Assembly (NCBI GenBank): GCA_000320605.2
Contig: KB445794.1
Location: 999,389-1,063,388, forward strand
DNA length: 64,000 nt
DNA from: Gelatoporia subvermispora B
Taxonomy: Eukaryota > Basidiomycota > Agaricomycetes > Polyporales > Gelatoporiaceae
Direction of reading: 5' to 3'
Below the pieces are notes generated by a model. That model searched no databases. It was given only the letters and a program-made list of their open reading frames with translations, and was not told where the DNA came from. Made by a program: the position numbers and the translations under genes. Shown one piece after another: positions 50,317-61,181 of this stretch (within the stretch, counting starts at the first letter, position 1; each line of letters opens with the position of its first letter).

Positions 50317-50831
50317 AAGACCAAGGGGTTTTTATATATGTGGGTCTTCGTACATACCGCTCAAACTTGTCCCGGGTTCTCCCCATCACTCCTGCTCGCT
50401 CTCTCGCACATCACTGTTCGTTCTCCAATCTGACACTTCCCCCCTTCCCCTTCCCCACGTCTCCCCGCCAGTGTCCATTTACTCAACGTCCCGTTCATGA
50501 ATCTGTTCTCATTTTCCGACACTTGGTTCAACGCTGTATGTACGCTCCACACGGATGAAATGTTCTTGCTGTACGAGGCTGTAGCTGCCTCCAAATATAA
50601 TGCCTACGAATGACAATGCGAGTGCGCGTGAGCTGTAAGTTTCATAATTCAGGCGAGTATGCAGACGCCTGAGCTGTCTATGACGCGTGAAAGGCGCGTG
50701 CGCTTCTGGTGCCGCCGCTGCTGCCACTGCTCCCGCCAGCGCTCGCGGCCTTGTCCTCCAAATCCCTGCTGCGCACACGCAAATCCCCCCATCTCTTGGC
50801 CCCGCACGTCGCCCAAGTCGTCTTGCCTGCC
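50317..50831. other. Intergenic, upstream of the sorting nexin gene
   Basis: About 515 bp. Pyrimidine-rich tracts at 50390-50470. No separate gene was recognised. Confidence 0.4.
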
Positions 50832-52988
50832 ATGGACCACTTTGAGGACGAGAATCCTTTCGAGAGCGAGCCCGAGCGGCTGCACTCAGACACTTCGTCG
50901 GCGATGGTCGCCGTCTCACAGCCGTCCTCGCCACCCATGCACCCCGCTCGCGTGCTCGCATCGCCACCGGCCTCGCCGACTTCGAGGAGGCCGGTCTTCC
51001 CGTCGTCTGGTTCGCACCGACAGCCGCAGATGCACAAGAGCGACTTTTGTTGTATCAGGGACCAGTGGCTGCATTCTGGAGAGGATGTGGAGATCTTGGT
51101 GAGTTGAGAATGACTGCTTTGTTGGCTTTAGGAGACGATGTAATGGGAGACTGAGATATCTGTCCATGTGCTAGATTACTGATGCCCTGAAGACCTCGGT
51201 CAACTCGTCCTCACCCTACATTACGTATACCATACGAGCTGGGGTGCGTGTGACGCTCGCCGCGAAACCTCTTTATCTTAACTTGATACACATAGAACGC
51301 GGAGGCACATCATCGCTACTCAGAGTTTGAGTCGCTGCGAACTAATCTCGTGAAGCTCTATCCGACCCTCATCATCCCTCCCATCCCCTCGAAGCAGACA
51401 ATAGGAGACTATGCAATCAAGCAGGCGAAGGCTAAGGAGGATGCAGCCATGATTGCACGGCGCAAACGTATGCTGCAGACCTTCCTCAACCGGATTGCAC
51501 GGCACCCTATCCTCTCGAATGAGCATGTCTTCCATCGTTTCCTCGACGGTGAAGTCTCATGGGTGCGAGCATCATTGGAAGCAGTCTCTAAGACTCGACT
51601 GATATGCTGCGCTACAGACAGAGGTCCTGCACTCACCCCCGTTGTCCCAGTTGCCAAAGAACATCCTCAAGGCACCTTCTCACAACCCGACAGACCCAAA
51701 TGCCTCCCCCGCGTATGCCGCTTTGCCGAATCCGTCTGCCGCGCACCCGCTGCGTCGACCAGACCAGCGCTTCCTTGATTCGGAGGTGTTCACAAACAAG
51801 TTCGCTGCACATGTCGGTGGGCCGATGGAGAAGGTAACACGTCGGACGATGAAGCGATGGTCGGGTATGTTGTTTGTGGCTGTACAGAACATAGTGCATG
51901 TTAATAGGGACCAGACTTTGCGCAGGACCATTCGGAACTCGGCGCGACGCTCAACGGATTCAGTCTAAACGAGCAAGGACAGTTGTCGACTGCGATCGAG
52001 AAGACGGGACAAGCAGTGGATGCGACCTACATGTCTACAACGAGGCTGGTAAGACGACTACTAGCTACACAATCCCTTGTTGCAGATACTGATTACCGGC
52101 CCACACCTGCAGTTGCAAGATCTGGAACAGAACTGGGCCGAGCCATTACATGAATACAGCCAGTTCGCCTCCATCATCAAAAAGCTTCTAGTATACCGTC
52201 ACCAGAAACATGTACAGTACGAGATGACGCAGGAGTCACTCGACGCAAAGCGCGAGCAACTCGAGGAGCTTGAGAAGAGTGAGCGCGAAGCACGGCGGCT
52301 GGAGGAAGCTCTCAACCAGGGGCGGGCGAGCAATCTCCGGGCCTCGCGTTCGGAGGAAGGCGGTCAGAGCACAGACGGTCAGACGGAAGAAGAGTCCGAG
52401 CCTTCGCAGCCAGATACATCGACCTATTTACCTCCTCACCCAGGACCGAGTCCGGTCAGGCGCAGAGCACCTGGCATGGGCTTGCTCAGCGCCTTGAGCT
52501 ACACTCTGCATGGGATGATGGATGTAGATCCAGAAACTGCTCGGCGGAATGGTATTAGCAAGACGAAGGAGACGATTTCTCAGGTTCGTGTACATTTTTG
52601 AATACGTCTAGTTGTTGTCCCGTGAAACTCAACAGGTTTACAGTTGGAAGACGCGCTACATCTTTCGGCGCAGGACCTCAAATACTCGAGTTCGACGATC
52701 CAGGCCGACCTCGACCGTTTCCAGCGGCAAAAGGTCGCTGACTTGAGGGAAATGGCCATCAGTATGGCAAGGAGCCATCGCGACTGGTGCAAGAAGGTTC
52801 GTACTTTCCCTTGTGCCTCTCTCTGAACGCTTTCCTATGTCAAAACTCAGAACCTGCAAGCTTGGGAAGAAGCCAAGGCCGAAATTGCGAAGATCCCCGA
52901 CCACCCTAACAGGCCGCCGCCAGAAGAGGCTGCGAACGGCGTCCCACCGGCAAGGCGAGATTCAACTGCTACAATCAATGGGCGATGA
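50832..52988 (+). CDS. SNX41: PX-BAR sorting nexin, Snx41/Atg20 type
   Basis: Endosomal phosphatidylinositol-3-phosphate-binding nexin that retrieves cargo and, with Snx4, acts in selective autophagy. ATG 50832 gives MDHFEDENPFESEPER; a longer in-frame start exists at 50709. After a Ser/Pro linker the PX domain covers ITDALKTSVNSSSPYITYTI, the PI3P-binding RYSEFESLRTNLVKLYP, IIPPIPSKQTIGDYA, a KAKEDAAMIARRKRMLQTFL helix and HPILSNEHVFHRFLDGEVSW. Then come EVLHSPPLSQLPKNILK and the BAR-like helices (LQDLEQNWAEPLHEYSQFAS, KREQLEELEKSEREARRLEE, LDRFQRQKVADLREMAISMA). About eight exons, TGA 52986-52988. Snx41 and Atg20 cannot be separated by eye. Confidence 0.9.
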
Positions 52989-55009
52989 TACCATTATCTT
53001 ATTTTCGCAAGCATGAGGGCTCGAATACTGCTCGCATTGTGCACATGTCGGAGTTCGCAGCATCGCCCATCGTTCTACAATACCCTGGCCGTCGCATTCT
53101 GTCCCCACACGTTTATTTTACCCGAACGACTGACTTCATGTACATTGTATTTTGCCTGTCGGTTGTCTTCGGTGCTCGCATCTTGTTTTATGGATGAACG
53201 GATTCAGATACATAGATGTGGCTTTGCATCGAGGTCAGGCGCTTTGAGTGCAAGCTTCGGCGAAGTGGTGTGTAGCGACAGACTTAACACATATGTGAAC
53301 CCTAACCGCAGGGTACACCGACATCGACCTCTCCTATCATCCACTGGACTAAATCCTGGCGCCTCCTGAAATGTGCGGATCTAGCTCCATAGGGTTAGCT
53401 ATTGTACTGCAAACAATCACGGGACAAAGTGAGCTAAAAGCTGCATACACGGCGCGGATCGGACTGGGAACCACTGACCAGCAGCCACGCATCGCGGGGT
53501 TGTCAACAGCAATTTAACGCTCCGCAACATTTGGTGCAGATGAGAATACGTGCCGCCTCTTTCTGCACTTATCCAACTTACTGTCGGTGCCACTATAGAC
53601 CCTCACTGTACCGTTCACGACACATTCTGGAGATGGGCTGTCACACTCTAGCACTGACAACTGGCTGACCAAGATGCTATATATTGGCCCTACAACTCTT
53701 GTAATATTCACCCACAGGGCCAAGCTCAATTTGTAGAATCCACTCAAGCTGCTAAGTCCTTGCCGAGCTCATCATTCCGATTTGGACCATCAAGGGGTCA
53801 GTACTTCAGTGTTCTCTGACTCAGATTGAGCGCTGATATCCAATCGCACCCACCTACAGTGATCATCTACGGGAGTAGCTTGGTCCTACCACACCAATAG
53901 ACATGTCATAGCGTAAGTCGCGCTCAAGAGGAGGAGGAGGATTGTTCCGAGCGGACCTGAGGAACGAAGGTTCGGAAGGTTATCATACCGGTTGGTTTTT
54001 GTGTGACCGTGATTTTGTGACTCACCAGCGCTTGACTCTTGGTCATCACTTTCACGTCATGTACTCTGCTTCAGTTGCCCTTTCATGCACTCATTTTCAA
54101 CGCCTACGCTCCGATTTTAGGTCCTGCTGGTCTTGCAATCTACATTTGTGAATTGCCGATCAATTCTTGAGCACAGCTTGCTTGTATGTGGTCATACAGT
54201 ACCCGCATCGCCACGTGCCTGTCTGAGCTTGTGATTTCGACGTGACACTCGCGTGCGTCTCGCATGGCATTCACGTGCGCTATGCTGTTTCGACTCTCGT
54301 CTGACTCTCGTCGCCTCCGCCACCGGTCTAGCAGTAGTACAGCATACATGCGCGGGCGACAGAGAGGAGAGTCGGAGCATCCTACAGAGGAAGGCTGACA
54401 ACCAGATTAGCCTACGTTGATGGGAGCACGCCTTCATGCTGGGTTCAAAGTTGGGTATACTAGTCGAATAACCACACCACAGGAATACCAAATGCTAGCG
54501 GAGCTGATATCGAGTAATATACCGAAGACGTCCGCGAGGAACGAGGCGTGTGTGCGCACACGCTCGCTACCCAGGTAATTTGACAGGTTCCCGGCCACGT
54601 GTACGCTACGTGACCTCGCGTCGCGACCAAGTAGTGCGCAGTAAACAGAACCCCGGCGTAAACGCAACTCCTTGCAGCAGGGTCACCCATCGAAACAAAT
54701 TGATCCATCGAGTGAGTTTTGCGGCCGAAAAGCCGGCATTGCTAACATAAATTTAACGACCTCGTGGGTCATCTCTCGTGGAGATTATCGCGAAAGGTGT
54801 CGCAATTACACGAGCTGAGCCTGGTGCGCAACACTCAGCTAATGATCTGCGAAACTTTGAGAGATTCCTGTTCTAGTTCTGGGAAACCGAACACTCAAGA
54901 GCAATATGGTGCAATCCCAGATGTGGGACCCAGCAATTATTCGTAGACTTCTTCGTTAAACCGGTCAGAGCACGATTTCTTCACATGACGGCCAGTGCGA
55001 AATGCTTCA
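52989..55009. other. Gene-free stretch
   Basis: About 2 kb. No ORF here carries a recognisable motif. It marks the start of the degraded 53-63 kb zone. Confidence 0.45.
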
Positions 55010-55290
55010 GTTTTCATCCCTATGGCAACGACTCACGTCTCGAATTGCAAGAACGAGTGCAGGGGCAACTCTTGAATGTGATCGGCCCCAACCGACTTCT
55101 GGAATTCTCGGGTGGTGAGCGTCTTCGGTACATCGAAGCTACATGCAAAGAATGCTTATGATGGAGGCCGGTGGCACCTCTTGGGGTTCCGGCTGTTGCT
55201 TGTATTCTTCGCACATTCAATATCGGTCCAGCGCTTGGTCCCGATGGCCAACCGATCCCGGCCAAGCCAGAGATCAAACCATCGCGATCG
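55010..55290 (+). pseudogene. P450 relic, internally deleted
   Basis: A single open stretch matches two separated parts of the local P450 family. The first part reads ERVQGQLLNVIGPNRLLEFS and LRYIEATCKECL, with TGA where the K-helix ExxR needs Arg, then WRPVAPLGVP. It runs straight into CILRTFNIGPALGPDGQPIP, the region that normally lies after the heme loop. About 90 codons, including the heme Cys, are missing, and the exons upstream of the K-helix region are gone. It must be dead. CGA or CGG to TGA fits a C-to-T change. Confidence 0.82.
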
Positions 55291-56046
55291 AAGTACTCTC
55301 ATATGTATCATAGCCTCAGAAGATAGATCGATCTGATACAGGAACATGGTAGTACTCACCTTACCATGTACTGTCAAACCTCGGTCCGCGGATGCGGAGC
55401 CACTGATTTTTCATGTCAATTATTAGCGAAGTTGCAAGTGTGGCTTCAGATATGCGATTAGGCTGACCTCTTGGTCGATGAAAACATCCTTATATGCGTC
55501 TGGAGAGCCGCAAACAGTGGCTGCTTGCTCATGAATGAGCCACTAAACGGAATCCCTACCCGGAGGATTAATTGGGGACCAGACTCCACGGACGAAGTCT
55601 GCCACAGCCCGCTTTTCGAGTGGGGCCAAGCATATGGAGTTTCTATGGGGCGTACGGCAGAACGTCATTGACGAGCTATAAGCTCGAAGTTGAGTTGAGC
55701 TTGAGCGGCGAAGCTGATCAGCTGTTCGGCTCCCTTCCTATTTTATGATTTCTTGCTCTCATGATATCGCTGATACCTCACTCAAGGGAAGAATTGTACT
55801 CATGTCATAGGTCGAAACACCGTACCAATCGGCTGCACTAGTATCGGAAGCAAACCCCCCTGATGGTCCACTGCAAGCCTGAGTCACTCTTGGCCGCTAG
55901 AAGTGGTTCGTACGTGTAAGTCCAAGACGTGAGCCAGAATCACCTGAGAGGCTGGCGATGTTACCCACAGAAGCCATGGGAGTTCCACACCTGCATGTAG
56001 CAGGTATAAGAGCTTGCAGTCATAGGGCACCATCGCCCACGACGAG
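55291..56046. other. Gene-free stretch before P450 copy 5
   Basis: About 750 bp with no recognised gene. TATAAG at 56005-56010 lies about 40 bp before the copy 5 ATG. Confidence 0.4.
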
Positions 56047-58076
56047 ATGGACGCTCTCATCACCTCTGTGATCCTTCCTTTGACACTGCTCCTGCTATGG
56101 CGACAATTCTCGAGATCGTCCGGCAGTATGTATCGTAGCTTGCCTCTTCCTCCTGGCCCGAACCCCCTACCGTTGATTGGCAATGCACTGGACGTGCCAG
56201 CTGTTCATCCTTGGAAAGAGTATGCGAGATGGACCAAGGTATATGGTATCGTTACATACGACGACTCTCCTTGAGTACTCACTTGCTGATGATCTTGCAG
56301 GTCCGATCATCCATCTCCGAATTTTCGGTCAACCTTTCGTCATCCTGAATTCGCTCAGCGCCGCCAATGACCTCTTGGAGAAACGGTCGTCCAATTACTC
56401 TGACCGATTGGTCACAGAAATGCTTACCCTGTAAGTCCAGAGCAGGGATCCCGACGTGAAGATGGTCACTGATGCTGACACTAACTTCCCAGAATGGGCT
56501 GGGATTGGAATATCGCTTTCATCAGATACGGCCGCATTTGGCAGAGGCACAGACGCGAATTCAATCAATTCATGAACAAGACAGCGGTGCGAGTATATGA
56601 CCCACAACAGTACGAGGCCGCGCAGAAGCTTCTTCAACGCCTGTACCACGAACCTGAAGGATTCGCGCATCACATCCGCTAGTGAGTTGTCCCAAAGGAT
56701 TCTGTAATCAAGCTAAACAAATGACGGCAGTATGTTTGTATCTAATGCACTGAAGATTGCTTATGGAATAGAAGTTGCGGAGCGAGACGACGAACACATT
56801 GCAGTCGTCGAACGGGCTCTGGAGGGCGCTGCTGAAGGGTTCACGCCCGGCGCTTTCTGGGTCGACCTGCTGCCGATCTTGAAGTATGTCCCTAGTTGGA
56901 TACCTGGAGCAGGCTGGAAGAGAAAGGCGGAGCGGTGGAACGTGGACACAACTGCTACGAAGAAAACACCTTGGCGAGACATTAACGTAGGTCGTCACAC
57001 TATGTGCAGATGTAAGCCGCCGCTCATTTGTGAGACTTGTGTTAGCCAAATACTTCGTTCATTCCTATTGCCATCCGGCTGATGGAACGAATTTCTCACC
57101 TCACAGGTGAAGAGTATCATGAAGGAGAGGATATAGCGAAGAACGTGGTGGCAATTGTGTATGCAGGTACGCGAGCATTGTCAGTCCTGCCCGCACGTAA
57201 CTAATGGTCGGCCATTCAAAGCTGGTGCTGATACCGTTCGTGACACTCACAATTGTATGAACTCCACACTGACATTGAAGCCAGACGGTTTCGGCATTAC
57301 ATAGTCTCTTCCTGGCCATGAGACTCTATCCAGAAGTGCAGAAACGCGCTCAAGAGGAGCTGATGAGCGTGGTTGGTCCCGATCGACTTCCGAACTATGC
57401 TGATCGCTAGAATCTTCCGTACATCGACGGAATATGCAAGGAATGCCTACGATGGCAGCCGGTGGTGCCTCTTGGGACTGCGCACAGGAGCATTGCCGAC
57501 GACGAATACAACGGTTACTCCATTCCTGGTGGTTCCATCATTCTGCAGAATACATGGCAAGTTCGAGCACTGTAGACGGACGCTGTCAACGGAGCTCATT
57601 TCCTCTCCTTCTGCGTAGGGCCATTTTACACGATCCGGAGCATTACCCCGATCCCGAAGTGTTCAGCCCAGAGCGGTACTTGAAAGACGGACGACTGAAC
57701 CCAGCCGTGAGGGACCCAGCAGTAGCTGCTTTCGGTGCAGGGCGGCGGTCTGTGTGATGTGCAATTAGGTGCCGCCACTTAACTGACTATACACCTAGAA
57801 TCTGTCCTGGAAGATACTTCAGCGATCAAATCTTGTTCATTAATGCCGCATACGTCCTGCACATCTTCGAAATCACTCCAGCTGTCGATTCTGGTGGTCA
57901 AATTATCCCGGTTGAGCCTAAAATGACGAGCGGGACACTTTCGTAAGTGAGGCCGGCCTGTAAGAGTGGCAGCACGTCTGACAGAGAGTCTTGATGGCCA
58001 TCCACACCCGTTCAAATGCACCGTTAAACCGCGCTTAGCAAATGCGGAGAAGCTGATCCTACATGTGGATGACTAG
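56047..58076 (+). pseudogene. Cytochrome P450 (copy 5) with one in-frame TAG
   Basis: Full-length member of the same family. ATG 56047 gives MDALITSVILPLTLLLLW and LPLPPGPNPLPLIGN; then WQRHRREFNQFMN, FWVDLLPILKYVPSW, I-helix AGADTT with a 14-nt exon (57222-57235), KECLRW, PERYLKDGR, heme loop FGAGRRICPGRY and a last exon HPHPFKCTVKPR ending TAG 58074-58076. Within the exon that starts TVSALHS, the codon at 57408-57410 is TAG, after PNYADR, where paralogues have Asp or Glu. The K-helix and heme loop lie after it, so a truncated product would be inactive. All splice sites seem usable, so decay is recent, or this is a base error. Confidence 0.85.
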
Positions 58077-58816
58077 TGAAGCAAGCCTAGTATAAATCGA
58101 ATGAGTACTTGGAAAGACGCGCTCATCGAATAGTGTAAGTTCGAATACATGTTACAGTGCCGCATGCAATCCTCCCGATTACCGTCAACTCCAATGCAAA
58201 ACCGGATGTTATGGCGTAGGCTTCAGGGAGCATGTGTTCGTTTTCGCCGTCAGGTGACGTGGTCGATATGACAGAGTACGGGGATGCACAAAGACCTAGC
58301 AATACGGTTATGAACCTTGGTGTAGCGAATGCGGCCCCAGTGGTCTGAATACGACCGCCGTACCCCACTCATGGACAGTGGGCAGTGTCCTGATGCTTCC
58401 CCGCCGACTGTGTTCATCACTCTGTTCCTCAGTCCATCGAAAAAATCTGAACCTGTTGACGATGTTGATAATTTGGTTCCTAGCAAAGCAGTATGGTCAC
58501 GAAGATCTGAGTGCTGCGAGAGATCGACTGAGTAGATTGAGAGCACGTCTGGTCCTGCCGAGTGACGATTTCGTTTGATGGCGATCGCAACCGCGGGCCT
58601 CCCGTGTTCGTCGACAATCACATCATCCGGGGCCCCTCGTCTATTCGTCTATCACAGTCTCGCCATGCAGTCCCGCGAACGAGCGACAAGACGACCTCGA
58701 ACGACCACAAGGTCATCCGCGCCGGTCACCGGGAATCCCACTACATATAAGCACACGGTCCGGCCCTGCACTCGCCCCACCTCCCGGCATCCTCTCGAGC
58801 TCTCTTTGCGACGATC
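58077..58816. other. Intergenic with TATA before the carboxypeptidase fragment
   Basis: About 740 bp. CATATAA at 58744-58750, some 70 bp before ATG 58817, is a good TATA candidate. No other gene was recognised. Confidence 0.4.
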
Positions 58817-59110
58817 ATGGCGCCCCCGACGAAAGAGTTCGTGCTCCCCGTGAGCGAGCCCGTCGCGCACCCCGCTAGACATGGTTCCTTCTCCCGTCTG
58901 AGGCTCTGCGTGCAAGTAGCTGTCGTCGTCTTTGGCTTCTCGGCGTGCCTCCACTCGCTCGATCTGCTGCCCACGGATGCTCTTTCGTCGCTCTCTGATG
59001 TCTCTTGCAACGCTGAGCTCGAGGCGCTGTGCCCGCAGGCGGCGCCACTCCTCCCGCAGAAGAATGGTGCGCTCTGGGAGAAACTGGGCGAACAGAACCT
59101 CATGCCTTGA
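58817..59110 (+). pseudogene. N-terminal fragment resembling vacuolar carboxypeptidase S (M20)
   Basis: ATG 58817 gives a 97-aa ORF: MAPPTKEFVLPVSEPVAHPA, one hydrophobic span (LRLCVQVAVVVFGFSACLHS), then CNAELEALCPQAAPLLPQKN and GALWEKLGEQNLMP, TGA at 59108-59110. A cytosolic tail, a signal anchor and a C...P..P..N.ALWE motif match the start of fungal carboxypeptidase S-like Gly-Xaa peptidases as I remember them. The whole metal-binding M20 domain is absent downstream. A transposon-like element sits 51 bp after the stop. It could instead be a real small membrane protein. Confidence 0.55.
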
Positions 59111-59152
59111 ACTCGTCCTGGTAAAGCGAACAGCAAGTAAAGCAAGCAGCGG

Positions 59153-59161
59153 TTGTTTGCC
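59153..59161. repeat. Left target-site duplication, 9 bp
   Basis: TTGTTTGCC, identical to 60049-60057 on the other side of the element. Confidence 0.75.
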
Positions 59162-60048
59162 CAGGCTCCTGCCCATCCACCACTGAGAGTTGAGGGGGAG
59201 TCTCTCCGAGCCCTGCTGCTCTCAGCCACGCTCAGCCACCTCAGCCACCGCTTATGCAAAGTCCGCTTGATACCCGACCCTATTTTAAACTCCCCAATCT
59301 TATTCCCCCTCAACTCTCAGCGGCGGCTGGCGGAAAACACTTACAAACATCGGTCCGCGGCGGGGGAGCCACCTGGAAAGGGAAGGAGGATCGGACGACT
59401 TTATTGTATTTCTGCGTGTCATGTGATCCGCACGACGTGTCGCGACACGCGTTACACTTTCAACGACACTGTCGACTTAACAGCAGAGAACGCGAAAGAG
59501 TTATTTTCTGGTCCTTGTATCACGTGCATCCTGATCTACAACACCTGAATCAAAGATGTTGAGACTACGGATGCCGTCTCTGTTCCGCGAGACCATACGG
59601 GTTGCCATGTGCTCTGCCATTCGGGACTCTTGTCTCTGCTGTATTGTTGCATGCTGTGTGCCGAGGTACCACCCATTCTCTTGTTTCGAACACTGCTGCT
59701 GAGCTGAGAAAAAATATGATGTAGAGTAGCTGATTTCAGCATTTGAGGTGCACGCTACACGGGCAGCTCTGTACGCTTCGTGGAGATAATACTTACAAAA
59801 TCCGGGATCTTGACCTTCCTAATGGAGGAGCTTCCCTGGCCGGTCGCCGCTATTTGTAAGTGTTATCCGCCAGCCGCCGCTGGGGGTTGAGGGAGAATAA
59901 GATTGCGGAGTTTGAATTTTGGTGCGCGTATCAGAGAAATCGCGTGGAAAGCACGTGAAGGTCATGTGATCTATGTCTTGGTAAATAACATGCAGTTAGA
60001 CCTAGGATGCAGCTCCCTCAACCCCCGAGACGGATGGGAAGGAGCCTG
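59162..60048. mobile_element. Non-autonomous DNA transposon (MITE/foldback, possibly Mutator-like)
   Basis: An 887-bp element. Its ends are inverted: CAGGCTCCTGCCCATCC at 59162-59178 matches the reverse complement of 60032-60048 with one mismatch. A further inverted pair, 59287-59347 and 59853-59913, is 61 bp with five mismatches. Each end is itself foldback: 59182-59198 is complementary to 59304-59320, and a similar pair is at about 59880-59896 and 60014-60029. A perfect 9-bp direct repeat, TTGTTTGCC, flanks the whole. The middle 505 bp has no transposase-like ORF. Nine-base duplications and long inverted ends fit Mutator-like elements, but family is an inference. Confidence 0.8.
59221..59248. 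repeat. CTCAGCCAC tandem repeat in the element arm
   Basis: Three copies of CTCAGCCAC (59221-59229, 59231-59239, 59240-59248), the first two separated by one G. Confidence 0.8.
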
Positions 60049-60057
60049 TTGTTTGCC
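60049..60057. repeat. Right target-site duplication, 9 bp
   Basis: TTGTTTGCC directly after the right end of the element; perfect match to 59153-59161. Confidence 0.75.
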
Positions 60058-61181
60058 GGGAGGGGACGTTAGGTTGTTGCAGGCGAGAGCGGACCGCCCG
60101 GGATGGAGGACAAACAAAAGTAAATAGGAATTTCGCACATGCCAACTGACAATGTGTGCGCCCGATCACTTCCAAGGCCCACTGCAATAGCAGCGGTAAT
60201 CTTTTTCAAGTTCGAGAGCGCAGTACGTGGCACATCATAACCTGCTAGAGTCTTGTGCACGACTCCAAAAGATAGGCTTAGAATGAATTTACTAAACATG
60301 ATTGAAGATAGTCACTTCCGAACGTTGAACGATGAACTTGAACCATCGCCAAATCCGGGGGCAGGTAGCAGTTCGTGCTTCCCTCGGCCAAGCCCTTTAT
60401 CGTCATTGCATAGATTGAGTCAAAGATTCCTTGTGGCGGATCAGTGAGTGGAGAATTTGCATATATGTATTCTTGAACACTGATAGTCAATTGCCTATGA
60501 GGATTGAGGCCTGAGGTCAGCATATCAGACTTCGGGAACGTGACAAAGCCTTTCACATGCCGCATTGGACGCTGCGGTAATCATTTATGAGTTACTCTGC
60601 CCCGTGTATTTCGCCTTTGAAATGGTCCAGACACATGATACCTGGGACTGCTAACGTCGATATCTTGCATTAGTATCGATTAAGACGTTTCAGCTGGTTT
60701 GATCCAGTTTGTCTCTGATACTCGAAATCATGCCCTGATAGATTTCATACCCTTCATTTACTGCGCGTAGTGTTTCCATATTGCGATGTACGGTTTTGGT
60801 AGCCGTCATCCTATGAACGGCGCGTGCCCAAGAAAGGGGGGTTAGGAAGCCGATGTAAACGAGATGTAAGATATTTACTTGCCCACAATAAGTCGCGCTC
60901 TCATCATTACGTCGCAGAAGAGCCGATTTTGCTTCCGGGATTGCCACCTTGGTACGGCGTTTGACTGGTCGTAGTGGGAGCTGACATATATCGCGCTGAA
61001 CCAACAAAGATTGTAGCGGGTCGGTTACGAGTTTGGCGGGGAAGTCGGCTGTACGTGACAATCCATTCGTTTGGGAGATAGCGGACTACTTCCAAGGTTT
61101 CAAGTTATGTCATGATATGTCTTTTATAAGAACGTGATGCCTGCTGCTTCCTGTCTCGCAACCACCCCCTGAGAGATTACT
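60058..61181. other. Gene-poor stretch before the O-methyltransferase gene
   Basis: About 1.1 kb. Two minus-strand ORFs (60278-60565 and 60690-61061) have plausible composition but no motif I know, and are not called. TATAAG at 61125-61130 is about 55 bp before the next ATG. Confidence 0.4.
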
